Assembly: GCA_027405735.1 (NCBI GenBank)
Contig: JAPEHQ010000004.1
Coordinates: forward strand, 3,055,220 to 3,119,219
DNA length: 64,000 nucleotides
Reading direction: 5' to 3'
Source: Mucor racemosus
Taxonomy: Eukaryota > Mucoromycota > Mucoromycetes > Mucorales > Mucoraceae
Shown here: positions 1 through 11,505 of the stretch, piece after piece
Numbering within the stretch: position 1 is the stretch's first letter
Layout of the letters: each line of letters opens with the position of its first letter
Made by a program: the position numbers and the translations under genes
The notes under the pieces: generated by a model
The model's database searches: none
Seen by the model: only the letters and a program-made list of their open reading frames with translations
What the model was told of the DNA's origin: nothing

Positions 1-29
1 TTTGGCTTGTCATTTAATGTTTCTTGCAG

Positions 30-1712
30 GCATATATTTGTATATCTTTAGACATGACAGGTGTATTCCAATTTTGTGCATTTTGGGTATCTAGAAAAGC
101 TGGTAATAGAGGTATGCTAGCATTCACTCTGTTCTTCATCTTGACTAGTGTTATGAGTGGCCTTACAAGTAATGATGTGGTTATCTTGACTGGTACAGTC
201 TTTCTATCTTACTTTACTAAAGTATCAGGCATTCGTCCTACTGCTTTTTTGATGAGTGAATTCACTACAGCTAATATTGGTAAATTAAATCAACTCAATT
301 AATCATCTAATTTTAACATTTAATGCAGCTTCAATGGCTTTATACATTGGTAATCCCACTAATGTTGTGGTATCTGAAGCATACAACATCAGTTTCATCA
401 CATACTCGGCCTGGATGTTATTGCCTACAGTTGTTTGCATCTTATTAGCCTACATTGTTCTCCGTATTTTATTCAGAGGCGATTATTATTTGCCCCGTCA
501 TATTCTACCTCCCGATGATGATCCCAAAAGCGTATTAATCGATCCGCAAGGGGCAATTTTTGGATTAGTCTTGCTTGCTTGCTGTCTAGGAACACTTGTA
601 GGAACCTCCTTTGCTCATGTCCCCGTATGGATGGTCACTTTACCTTTTGCTTTTGTCATGTTCCTGAGAGATGTTCGCCATGATTTAGGTATATCTTTTA
701 GTCATTTATTCAACATTAAACGTCGATTTCCTCGACCTTTTTTGAACACAGCAGCGCATGATCAAGTTCTCGTGTATGAGCCAGAAGACCAAAGTCATCG
801 CGAAATCCAATTAGGTGTCTTGAATGCACCACCACCTGTCATGTTACACGATCAAACAGATATAGGCACTGCTCGCCTAGGTCGCAAAACTCACGCAGAA
901 GAACAGGAAGAAGTAAAGAATAGTCTTAGACTTCGATCATCTATACCATTGGAGACACAAACTACGATAGATCAAGCCGTCGAAGTTGATAATATTTCTT
1001 TGCTTTCTACTACAAAAAAGCCTAAAAGCAAATATCTCAAACCATTTTACCATGCTTTCAGATGGTTTGGTAGTCGGTTCCCTACACTGAAGGCTGTTAT
1101 CATGCGTATGCCTTGGTCTATATTGCCATTCAGTTTGGGTATGTTTATCTTGATTGAAGCATTGGCTCAAGAAGGTTGGGTTGGCATATTTGCTACTGCT
1201 ATGGCTGTGTTTGCTAAAAATTATGTAACCGCCGTTTTGGGTATGGTCTTTGTGTCCATTATAGCGTGTCAATTATTAAATAATCTAGTAAGTTACATAT
1301 CTACAATGATTCTGAGTCATATTCTTATTCATGTCCTACTACTACATTTAGCCGATGACTATCTTGTTCACTCAAATTATCCAACATCCCAATTTCACTC
1401 AACACGTTCAGTCCGATGCAACTATGCAAGGATTTTTGTTGGGACTAATTGTGGGAAGTAATTTAGGTGCTTGTTTAACTCTAGTCGGAAGCTTGGCAGG
1501 AATAATGTAAGTTTTTTTTATCAATAAAAATGAATCATTGGTGATCTTAATAGGTATACCTACATAGGTTTGACCACATTCTAAAAACAAAGGGCATTTA
1601 TACCTTGGGTTACTTTCAATTTTTAAAATGGAATCTTGTTATTTTGCCTGTCATTGCACTAGGTGCCTCAGCTGTAGTCATTGGAGAGATCTGGTTCGTC
1701 TACTTACGATAA
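30..1712 (+). CDS. ArsB/CitM-like ion transporter, 3' part
   Basis: This is the 3' part of a polytopic membrane transporter of the ArsB/NhaD/CitMHS fold (anion or arsenite-type permeases). Visible exons are 30-279, 329-1287, 1352-1506 and 1568-1712, and all junctions keep frame through GT..AG introns. The window opens inside an intron, whose acceptor CAG is at 27-29, so the N-terminus is missing. Family hallmarks are the segment SGLTSNDVVILTGTVFLSY, the re-entrant motif IGNPTNVVVSE just after the first visible intron, and a second half-repeat ending LLGLIVGSNLGACLTLVGS. Several hydrophobic helices are evident, with a hydrophilic loop of roughly 120 residues (about 760-1060) between the two halves, as is common in fungal homologues. 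The protein ends in a membrane helix and VYLR. The substrate cannot be told from sequence. The fold call is firm, but naming it an arsenite pump would overreach. Confidence 0.8.
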
Positions 1713-1964
1713 ATGATGATAACAATTCATGTACTTCTACTGTTTATACGAATTACCATAATAATACAATATCAAGCGCACATTTACCAAATTACATATA
1801 CAATAATTGCCTTTCATTTATATATGTCATCTTTTTAACGTAAAACTTTTAACTAAACAATACACTAATAATACATAACCATGAAACCGCATTTGTTGAA
1901 TTCTTTTATTGTTTGTTGCTCTTGAAAACATTTTGAATTTGAAAAACGTGTAAAATTCATTGCT

Positions 1965-2620
1965 TTTTCCTTGAAAACTGGGTCTCATTTTTCATCCCTG
2001 CTCTACTTTTTGTTTTCACTAAATAACACCAAGAAAACATTATATGCTAATGTACCTGAGATGTTCAGCTTTAATCCAAAAATGAGTATCCGGAAATATC
2101 CTACTTTTTGCAGTTGGTATTAATTTTTCAATGTTAAGGTTTCAGATTTTTTACGCGTATTTTACTGCTAATGTATTGAAAACTTTGAGGCTTCATATCT
2201 CCAGAAAAAATTAAGCTATACTACCACTTTTCAATAATGAAATTTACTTGTTTTGAGGCGCTCTATAACATATTTCAATATAAAAAAATTTTGAGCACTT
2301 TTATTTTTTTTTCATTTTTTTGGGCATTTATATAGTAAGTTTCAAAATATTGGTTAAATTGAGTAACATTTTTTTTGCATTCATGTCATCCAGCTTGTTG
2401 AGCTCTCTCAGACCCAATTTAGAGTTTTTCGAAATATTGATTTTTCGTGGAGATATACTCAAAAATATGTACAAAAAGGTACCTCCATTTCTGGCGTCCA
2501 TTTTCCCCTTGTATACCCTCATCCCAAATTCTGAAACTGAAAAAAATTTGGACAAAAATGTTGTTTTCTCTACGAATAATGCAGCTAGAAAATTTTGCAA
2601 TAGCTCGATCAATAGATAAT
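1965..2620. repeat. dispersed AT-rich repeat, family A, copy 1
   Basis: This non-coding stretch shares long, diverged blocks with three other places in the window, all in the opposite orientation: about 23486-23900 (mirrored at 25314-25740), 26590-26768 and 33825-34560. Shared landmarks include GATTTTTCGTGGAGAT, TGTATACCCTCAT, a GAGCTCTC block and CTCAGGTACATTAGCATAT (on the other strand here). No stable reading frame is conserved between copies, so it is an interspersed repeat rather than a gene. I see no terminal repeats that would classify it. Confidence 0.6.
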
Positions 2621-3059
2621 GTTTGTGCGCATCATTGCAATTAATTATATTTTAAATATGCATATAAAAAGTGATGTGTATCTTCAAAAAACCTCCAAAA
2701 TTTCAATTCCATTTTGCGCAAAATTTAATGTGGAATGTTTGTCTGATTTTTATTTAGATAGACGCAGAATTTAAAACTGTATAAAAACTATTTAATATGC
2801 TAAGTCGAGTTACTTTGCAGTTCATGAGCCATTAAACGATTTTGTTTTTTTCATCATTTTTCGTCCATTTTTTTATATCGATTTTGGGACCCCGTTATGA
2901 TAGGTTATAAGCTGTGATAAAAACTATTGTTTTAATTATCTCAACGAAAAATCAATATTTTTTGCTGAAACAAAAAATGCAGAGTAGCTTTGAGGTGGAT
3001 CTATTTGATTTAAAGATTTTACGTAATTCGATTCAATATTGGGCGAAAAATTTGAAAAC

Positions 3060-3260
3060 TATTTAAAAATCATCTGAAACCTACTTTTTACTAGCATTAA
3101 AGTCGAGCCTTACGAGTCGAGTCGAGTTTCATGAGACTGAGAAACTTGACTCGTATCGACTCGACTCGTTGCCTATGTTACTTTTTACTAGCGTTGCAGT
3201 CGAGCCAGGTTTTGCTAGCCAAATTTACTAGTATACAATCTCGGCTCGAGAACATCATCC
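3060..3260. repeat. GAGTC/CGAGTC-rich degenerate repeat
   Basis: This short region has many overlapping copies of GAGTCGAGTC and its complement, with a recurring GTCGAGCC (near 3103 and 3198) that spaces it into two half-units of roughly 95 bp. It is non-coding. It resembles in style, but is not clearly homologous to, the GCAAGC-rich blocks near 26 kb and 49 kb. Confidence 0.45.
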
Positions 3261-3675
3261 CTACTTTTTACAACCGTAAAAAATCGATAACAGAGGCCTT
3301 ATCTCAACAAATTTCAATCCTAATAACTTCCAATTTCACATGAGAGTAGGGACACATATTTGATATGCTAATATCAAAAAGCAACGTCCATAACCTACTG
3401 TGTGTTGAGAAAACCATCACCAAAGTGCACTTATAGCTTGCTGCGCATTTTTATTGAAAACAATTTAAATACAATCCCTATGAATACTAATCTAAGTAAT
3501 CTTCTACTCTTCATGGATATAGATATAAATAAGTACTACAAGTATCTCGGATAACAGCTTCCATGGGTCATTGTGCATTCGGAAAGTTCGAGCAACAAGT
3601 TGTTTACCTGCTATTTACGCCTACTAAGGTCAGTATAAGCTCACCCGTTCTCAACGAATATGGATCCAAATTGTA

Positions 3676-3790
3676 GTAAAATGTAAAATAAAAAGCTTTT
3701 TCGAAAAAGATGCAGTTTAAATACTTCTTTATTCAAAATATGGATAGTGTGCAATAGGTCTATATTTCTGCTATATTTATATTACCTTTG
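3676..3790 (-). repeat. decayed LTR fragment, reverse orientation
   Basis: The reverse complement matches the 3' end of the LTR of the complete retrotransposon at 27282-33769. It has the ATAGACCTATTGCACACTAT block, the stretch leading to the polyadenylation-like AATAAAGAAG, and the terminal TTTTACT. Scattered substitutions and small indels mark it as an old copy. No internal element sequence is recognisable to its left. Confidence 0.65.
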
Positions 3791-4324
3791 TTATTAGTCC
3801 AAAATTACAGATTATTACATATTGATTCGTCATTCGCAAATATTTCGTTAAATTTGATGATATATCGGGGCTAAACACTATAAAAATTAATAGCCTAGAG
3901 TATACAATATTAAAATGCCTGAAAGAATATGTATATATGATTAGAAATAAGGATATATGTTTATACAAGCAAAAGATGATACTTTGAAATTAACTGGAAA
4001 ATCTTCTGACTAATCAATATGCAATTTATTAGTGTATCTCTTATCCACAGTCTAAAGCAGCAGAGAATGTAAGGTTCTTTGTTAGTTAAAATAAATATTA
4101 AAGAATTACATAAGAGTACTTGCATATGCATATAATTTTGTGGTTGATAATTGTTAATAAATCATTGTCAGCTACGTAATTTTTGTTATGGAAAATGTCA
4201 GTGTCCCTACTGGCTTCGCTAAGGGAGGGAGGGAGGGGAGAGAAAATTAAAGAACCTGCCTTGCCGCGAACCATTTTCTAAGGTAAATCAATTTGATACT
4301 ATATTATATATATATATATATATT

Positions 4325-4850
4325 GCGATATTATACAGTATAATGACATTGTAACAGGTAGAGATGCATATGATTCAAACTCGTACTAGTAAATTTAGTT
4401 TGTAAAACTCGGCTTATTGACGTTGATAAGCTTCTTAGGTATGCTAAAGTATGTATTTCTAATTCAGGACCATTTTTTATGTGCATTAAAAGGGTCTCAT
4501 GTCTAGCATTCGATTCATAATCAAATATGCAAGTTGGCTTATCGAAAGGTAAACATATGAAATTATTCAAATGAAAAGTGCCATTTTATCATGAGCTTAT
4601 AGAGGGGGTTTACATACTAGTTGGATGAGTTTATTAAATTTGAATGATAATATAGCTATAATGAGCATATGAATATTGCGTTAATATAATGGAATCATGC
4701 TTCTATGATTCAATGGCAGCATGATAATAGACGCATGGAATGTAGCATTGCCTGATTTGCATGTTAAGCATTATGATTTGACGGATGTTCTAAATTGGTA
4801 ATTCGGTAATTCCTAATTCTGATAGATCACAAGTCTAGCCATGTATTGAT
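4325..4850 (+). repeat. decayed solo LTR relic related to the 27-kb element
   Basis: About 500 bp align, with substitutions, to the region at 26769-27070. The right half aligns to the central part of the intact LTR (27630-27800). Landmarks are ATGGAATCATGCTTC, the CATGATGAT block, and TTGGTAATTCGGTAATTCC followed by TAATTCTGATAGATCAC. There is no element body on either side, so this is best read as a solo LTR or LTR fragment. Confidence 0.6.
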
Positions 4851-7123
4851 CTAATATTTTCTTTATCATCTAGATGAAATACTTGCTGTGTATGTATAAA
4901 CGCAGCATGATGCATATACATTTCGCATTGCGACCTTGACTTTGCCCAACTGTTATTTGTTTCATAATGGAATCGAGTTGATCCTCTTGTGAAACAATGA
5001 TTAATTTCGTTTGCTTTTTATTATATATACTGCGAAGATTTGGAGTATATTATATAGATGGCTTTGAAATTAAAAAGACTCAATTCGATCTTTTTTGTTG
5101 CAATTGGTATTATGAAATTATCGTATCTATCATTCAAATATAATATGTAATCTTGAAAGAATTGTATTATATATATATATATGAGATGTGCAATATAAAT
5201 ATCATCTTGAACCTATAAATAGGTAAGGCACTTCAGCTGGAATCCATGCTATATTATCTGTCAACTTTAATCACGACCTAATTAAGTTTTAATGCATAAC
5301 AAAATTTAAGACTACCTGGTTTATCGTAATCTAAAGCAATCGAAAAGTTATTCAATGGTAGTAAGTAAAGTAGCCTGCGTTCTTGTATTGTTACACTTGA
5401 ATTTACTAAAATATTAGCTTGTATCAAAGTCAGGCTTTCTGTACAGATTCAGAAATGTCACCGCATGAGTACAGAATAGTAACTTTACCAAACATTTCAT
5501 TTGGAAGAATATCTTCGGTAAGGTCTTTTTTTAGGGTGCATACACCATATAGACTGGTTGTTTTTTTTTTTTTTTTTATATCTTTTAGTGTACGCAATGT
5601 ATGCATCTACATTTTACAAATCCGATTCCACAACGTCAGATGTGAACCATCTAATGCTCTATTTGCTTTACCGATGAAGCACAAGTTAATTACTATTATG
5701 GATGCTTATAAAAAACATGAAAAATGACCATATCTGTTTAATGCAGATCTCGTCCGATTGCAAATACATTGAGAGTATGGCAAACTGGTATACTACTATA
5801 TCAAGATAAAACGCCGCAGATAAGAGGCTGTATTATCTTGATGAGTGCCATGTTACACACGTATTAAAAATTAAAACAGTAATCCGGATAGGGACAGCAC
5901 GCAATATTGTTACAAATGGTCTTTCTAGATTTCGATAATATTCGCTGCTGCTTATCTGAAAACAATGAAAACAAGGTAGAGCATGGACCAAACGGATAGT
6001 GGCGGAGATGAGCGAGATTTAGAGTTCATTAACGGGCGTATGCCGTAATAAAAAGTACTACCCAACTTATTTATATAACTATTTGCCTATCAAAACAAAA
6101 AGGCTAAAATTTTCTAGTGTATCTCTTCCTTTCCGGCTTGGTTAGACAAACTGATACAACGGAATTTTTTGTGGGGTTTGACGTCTTTCTTACTGCATAC
6201 TTTATTACTAAACAAATACTTGAAAAATTCTTGTTGAGGCATATAAGGTAATAAACATACACTCAAGAGGGATTTTATAATTTTGTTGAGGCAAACAGCC
6301 TGTTCTATCATGTATATTAAGGATTGTTAGGTAATTCTATGAGTTTTCACTGCTTATCATGAAGTGTTAAAAAGCAATCCCCAGCAAGGGTCCCTCTTTC
6401 GGGATGCTAATCAAGATAGAATTCATGGCTTATGTAATGAACGCCATGCGGTTTGATTTGGATCATTAGAGTTGATTGTTTGATCTTATACGATAAATAC
6501 TTTTATTACAGCATGTGTGAACAATATGCGTATATAGCATGTGTGAACTATATGCGTATATAAAGATATGTATGTGTGATTACAAGCATCAATCTAAATA
6601 AATATAAACAAGCGCCTTGATGCAATCTTTTTTGGGCCCAAACACAGAAAAAAAAAAAGAAAAAAGACGGTTACCACCAAATAGAATAATGTGTTCTAGA
6701 TTATTGATAAGGTTAATAAATACATATAACAGTACTTTTTTAATCGATGAATCAACCTATATTCTTGCTGTGTAATTGTTAATTTCTTTATTATACGACA
6801 TACTCCTTTATTTTGATTATATTAAATTATGATTTAATTTGATTATCATCAAAGAGAAAGATAATCAATCGGTGAATGGGGTAAGCAATAGGGCCTAGTT
6901 TTTTTTTTGTGAATATTAAGGTTCTGTGAAACATAGCCACCATGTCCACCACCTCCCCGTTTTTCTGAGTCTGATGCTAAATTACGCATTTTGGGGTCGA
7001 AGTGATACACTCTCAAATTTGTTATATAAAGAGGGAGGGGAGAGAACATTGTAAGGGGAAGAAAGAGACAATTCATTTCCCTTTTCTCTTTTTACTTTTT
7101 TTTACTCTATAATCTAAAAGAAA
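4851..7123. other. gene-free AT-rich stretch
   Basis: No convincing coding sequence is visible: open frames are short and lack splice-compatible neighbours. It holds a TA dinucleotide run near 5165-5182, a T-run near 5562-5578, and an exact-looking tandem duplication of a 26-bp unit at 6511-6562 (GCATGTGTGAAC..ATGCGTATATA, one mismatch). The last 60 bp, rich in CT and ending CTAAAAGAAA, is the presumable promoter/5' leader of the next gene. Confidence 0.5.
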
Positions 7124-7786
7124 ATGTCTCAAAGTAATATTCAAACAATTCCACGTTGCCAATGGATTAATGAAAAACAGTTATCAGCTTCATGGAAACG
7201 TAAGGGGGATTTTTAATATGAAATTTATCTGATAAAAGGTTCTAAAAATTTTGTATTGTTTTTAGTTTCAAATTCCTCTGATACAGTTCATGCCAACAAC
7301 AACAATCTTCAAGATGAATTCAGGTCGAAAACCCCAAGCTGGAGATCACAAAATATTTCCAATAAGCAATTCGATAATATACCCTCAATAAATACAAGCT
7401 CAAAGTTCTTTGTTGATAATGATGATACTGAAGAAGAAGAGCACGAAGAAGACGAGGAAGAGGAAGAAGAGGAAGATTGTTATTCTACAACATGGTCATT
7501 TTCTTCTTTTGAAGAGGAAGAGGTAGAGGAAATTTCAAATAGAAATGAACAAGGATTGCAGTTTGTAAATAAAATGGATGATCATAACAATCCAATTTAC
7601 ACAACTGCTACAGCCACTGTAAAAAAGCCAATTTCACTATTAACACAAATGCTGAATGGTAGTACACCACCGCCACCACCAGCAACAGCAATAGCAACAC
7701 TTCAAACTGAAAAGAAACCTTTACTGAAACGATGTCAATCAAAATATCAAAGCCTTAGTTCATGGTTTGCTACTTCTACCAATTGA
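7124..7786 (+). CDS. hypothetical acidic, low-complexity protein
   Basis: Two exons (7124-7199 and 7266-7786) joined across a 66-nt GT..AG intron give a 198-residue protein starting MSQSNIQTIPRCQWINE. I do not recognise a family. It is intrinsically disordered in appearance: Asn-rich near residue 35, then a run of more than 20 Glu/Asp residues around residues 80-95, a proline patch (about 165), and a basic C-terminus with LLKRCQSKYQSLSSWFA. The start is chosen because ATG at 7124 follows a CT-rich leader and an A-rich context (AAAATG), and it supplies a conserved-looking N-terminal exon. Compact fungal regulators or GATA-like cofactors can look like this, but no catalytic or zinc-binding motif is present. 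The coding call is fairly sure; the function is unknown. Confidence 0.6.
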
Positions 7787-8354
7787 AAAAGATGCTTCTT
7801 TTTCTTCATTATTTATTTCTTTAATGTATAATATACCCATTCAATAAAGCATTTTCGCATGATTCATAAATATATTAATGGTGGCCCCATTTATTTTTTT
7901 TTCTTTTGATGCCGCACAACATTTATACGCATTTCGCTAAAAATATTAACCGTTCCTGTTGGATAATAAGAATGTTTCCTTTTTGTTGGTGCCTGAAATA
8001 TTATTTGAAGGGATATTCGGCTAGAAGGCGGTGAGACTTTGTACCACTACTGAGAAGAACAGATTGCCGTGATATGAAGCACGTTCTGTATGTAATTATT
8101 TTATGAAACTCTTATATCCGAAGCAAGTTCTTTTGGTAATTCTTTCCACCTCTTTTCAAAGATTGATTGTTTGATGTATAGTAGAAACAAACTTCTCCTA
8201 ATCATGTATGAAAATTACCCTATTCCTGCTAAGGAAACAATAAACGCTTATTTACATATACTAATAAATAATATCAAGTAGTACAAATATATTTTCTGGC
8301 TGATTTCTTCCATTTTAAACAATTGCAATGTGTGAATAAATTACTTCTTATCAC

Positions 8355-8384
8355 GGAAAAAAGAAAAAAGAAAAAAGAAAAAAT
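8355..8384. repeat. AAAAAAG microsatellite
   Basis: A run of four purine units of the form GAAAAAA lies in non-coding DNA between the convergent ends of the two flanking genes. Confidence 0.7.
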
Positions 8385-8529
8385 AGTTTATGTATTATAT
8401 CAAGAATATTGTTTTGATTTCTATATACTGTCTATTACATATACTTTAACATAAAAGGAGAAAGAGGGAAAAAGGGAAACAAAGAGATTTTAGGGAGATG
8501 TTGATGGAATGTGTTTTGAGTTGTATTAT

Positions 8530-8571
8530 ATATTATATAATTATTATTATTATTATTATTACTGCTGTTGT

Positions 8572-8603
<32 letters not shown>

Positions 8604-8616
8604 TTACTACTTCTAC
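8530..8616. repeat. (TTA)n and (TAC)n microsatellites in the 3' flank of the CYSTM gene
   Basis: About eight TTA units are followed by CTGCTGTTG and about twelve TAC-type units. They sit immediately downstream of the stop codon of the minus-strand gene at 8650, so they would fall in its 3' untranslated region. The poly-Ser/Asn and poly-Tyr frames they create are artefacts. Confidence 0.85.
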
Positions 8617-8649
8617 TTGAAAGAAGCCTTTTCTCGTGCTCCTTTATCC

Positions 8650-9034
8650 TTATGTGCACATGTCGAACAAACAACAACAGAGCATACCTGCCATACTATA
8701 AATTATCATGATAAAAATTAAGCTTTTTTGATTTATACAAATATAATAAAAATCCCTAAATATTTACCAAGCAGTACAACAATCGCTATCATCCTTTCTT
8801 TGAGGTTGTTGTTGAACAATAATTGTTTGTGGGGGAGGCCTAATATTAAAAAGAAATTTAGTAATTAAAAATATATTGAAACATGGTAATAAAAACTTAC
8901 TGGGGCTGGTAATAACCACCTTGTTGAGGTGGATAATATTGTTGTTGTTGTTGTCCACCGGGAGGAGCGTAGTATTGTTGCTGTTGAGGAGGACTAGCGT
9001 AGTATTGCTGATTTTGTTGAGGCGAGTAAGACAT
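8650..9034 (-). CDS. CYSTM-domain (Cys-rich tail) mini-protein
   Basis: Three exons on the minus strand (9034-8901, 8839-8768, 8695-8650) encode an 83-residue protein. It starts MSYSPQQNQQYY and consists of XYPPX-like Gln/Tyr/Pro-rich sequence (residues 1-60), then an acidic/basic hinge (QRKDDSD) and a Cys-rich hydrophobic tail CCTACMAGMLCCCLFDMCT. That tail is the signature of the CYSTM family: small tail-anchored or palmitoylated membrane-associated proteins linked in plants and fungi to stress tolerance. All introns have GT..AG ends and restore frame (phases 2 and 2). The tail only appears when the second intron is spliced, which supports the model. The exact cellular role is inferred from family behaviour only. 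Confidence 0.8.
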
Positions 9035-11505
9035 TTTTTAAAGAATATTCAAGAAAGAAAGAAAAGAATTTTTGATTGATTTCTACTCTTTGTTTTAAGA
9101 AGTTCTTAATTTTTTTTTCGCGGGGCGTATATCTATATTTAATTGTTGAATATATTTGGCAACGCACAATATTTTACCCTAAAAGGAGACAATTGAGATG
9201 GTCTGCGATTTAAAATGGAGTGGCTTTATTGCTTTTGAAGACGCCATTCATAAAGAAAAAGTATATTCTCCAGAGACTTTTCATTAATTTACTCTAGTCT
9301 TTTTTTCACTTGATGCGTATTCGAAATAGACTTTATCAGTGCAACCTGTCAGCTGATTGGTATGGTTATGAGTTGAGTTCAGATGAGATTGAGCTTAATA
9401 TGGCAACACACTAAATAATTGATTGACTTTGAGTCCACGTTTTTGAAATGGAGTCGATGGTGATGAAGCGTGTCATTTATAGCATCACCAATAAAATAAT
9501 TACTATTTCTATTGTTAAGAGAAGTATGGCTCTGCCAGATTTCTAGAAATTATACTTGAAAAAAGTGGACACATAATTAATAATCTATGAATTCTGATAG
9601 TATAATACTAATCTATATTCACTTTTTTAGAAGTGCATACAACAAATAGATTAAAAATGTATATATGCATTTTTTTTTTTGTAAAGAAATAACAATTTTT
9701 CATCGAGAAAATGCAAACATTAATATTACGGCAATTTCAAATGTAATAAACGGAGTTTGAATTTGAAATCATCACAAATCTGATACAAAATTGATCAGGA
9801 AATTTGATTTTTTAAATATGCAACAATATGCATAGCAAGTTGGATTAGTAAAGTAAATGTTTTAGGTATAACTTTAAACTTCGCATCGATTGGTATAAAT
9901 TTTAGAAGTTTTTTCTTATAAAATGAACCATAAAATCAATGTGAAAATTTAAAGGTTTTTTGGATTTTTCTCCAGATTTTCAAACAAATCTTACAGATAT
10001 GGGTTTTTTGAATGATGGTCCGTAAGATTATCTACAGATCGAGATATCGTATGCATCTGTAACTGCATTTTTCGTGAAGGAATTCAAAATTTTGCGTAAT
10101 TTTTTTGGGTTCCGAAGAAAAAAGACCTATGAATGCTCATGGAAAATTTGAGGGTGAAACCAGCACCAGAATTTTACACCTTTTTTTGATTTTCTCCATC
10201 AAAAATTAAGATATTCCAGAAAACTAAATTGCTATAGATTTATATGAATTAGCACAATAATAAGAGCACATAGGACATAGTATTATATGTACTTAATATT
10301 TAGGAATTTACTATATAAAATGGAAAAAGAAAAAAAAACTGCCTTAATTCCTTTGCTGCTCAAACATGTTATAGGCCACTGTAAAACAAGCATATTTCAC
10401 AAAAAATTAATCCTCTATCTTGATTTTTGATTGAGATATATTCGAATAAAGTTATTACTTTTAAGCAGTGGAAAACGATACTCAGACATCTAAAGAGTTA
10501 ATTTTAAGTTATAGAACCTGGTAAACGAAATTTACAAATACTACATTTAGCTATAGTATTTCAGGTATGTTCTCATATTTTTTTTTTTTTTTTTTTTTTT
10601 TTTGCAGGGAAACTGCGATAAGGAAACAACGCTCTTAAATCTTAAAATACTGTAAAATACTGTAAAATCAAATTAGGAAATTTAGCATTTGTCCTTTGGA
10701 TATAGACATCTTCAACTACAAAAATCAAATCAAAATGCAAGCTGATATCTAGATTAGAATAGCTCGATTTGCTTGTTCATAAAGCACGCCAAGTAACAAA
10801 TAAAGCTTACTCAAAACCTCTTTTTTTTGTATTTTGGTAAATCCAACGAAATAAAATGGCCTCAAATTGCTTGGCATCACTGGAGGTGTTGAAAAGAACA
10901 AGATTTCATGTTGTCGTTTTCTACTACAATATCGTAGCGTATATCTTTTGCATTGGGCGATCCAATGTATCTGATGCCTCCTTCTTTTGTATGTTTCTTA
11001 TTTTGTTGATATCTTTGGCTCTCATTTCCGTTTACTTTCAATCTTCAGCCCCATTTTATCGATATTCAAAAGATTTCTATCCATGTTTTGGATATAATCT
11101 GGTTCAATGTTATTTACCAGAGTGTAAGCAAGTCTGCCTCTTTTTCTTTAGAGTAAGCATTTATAAATTGCTCTTGATATTTATACCGAAAATCCAGCTC
11201 ATAAATGCATAAAAGACTTTATAATCGCGCTGTAATGAGTAGCTATAATCTAAATACAATGTATAAAAGTTTGCCCTGTAAAAAGATACACGGTGCCACT
11301 ACAGAAATTAATTATTCAATATAAATTTGATTGTAACGGAGATCTGATTCATTTAATTCAACTGGCCATATTCATCCCAGCAATTAATTAAAATAGTAAC
11401 TTTGAGTACCCTCTCTCTGTTACTTGATGAGTACGAAATTTTCTTTCTCTTTTCCTTCTTTCTTTCTCTCTCTCTCTCTCTCTTTATCAACAAGATAAAA
11501 AAAAA
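9035..11505. other. gene-poor intergenic stretch
   Basis: No gene is firmly supported. A T-run of about 28 nt lies near 10577-10604. One ATG-initiated frame at 10856-11212 (118 codons, two hydrophobic stretches) has no recognisable family and no neighbouring exon, so it is left uncalled. A CT-rich tract (11461-11482) immediately precedes the next start codon and probably belongs to its promoter/leader. Confidence 0.5.

Noticed and set aside
8435..8721. Poly-Ser/Asn and poly-Tyr proteins.
   Set aside because: They are translations of the TTA and TAC microsatellites in the 3' flank of the CYSTM gene.
10577..10604. Poly(T) run as the tail of a reverse-strand retroposon.
   Set aside because: No matching direct repeat could be found on the far side, and no body is recognisable.
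10856..11212. Small membrane protein gene.
   Set aside because: It has an ATG and two hydrophobic stretches but no recognised family, no splice partner and AT-driven composition; support is too weak to annotate.
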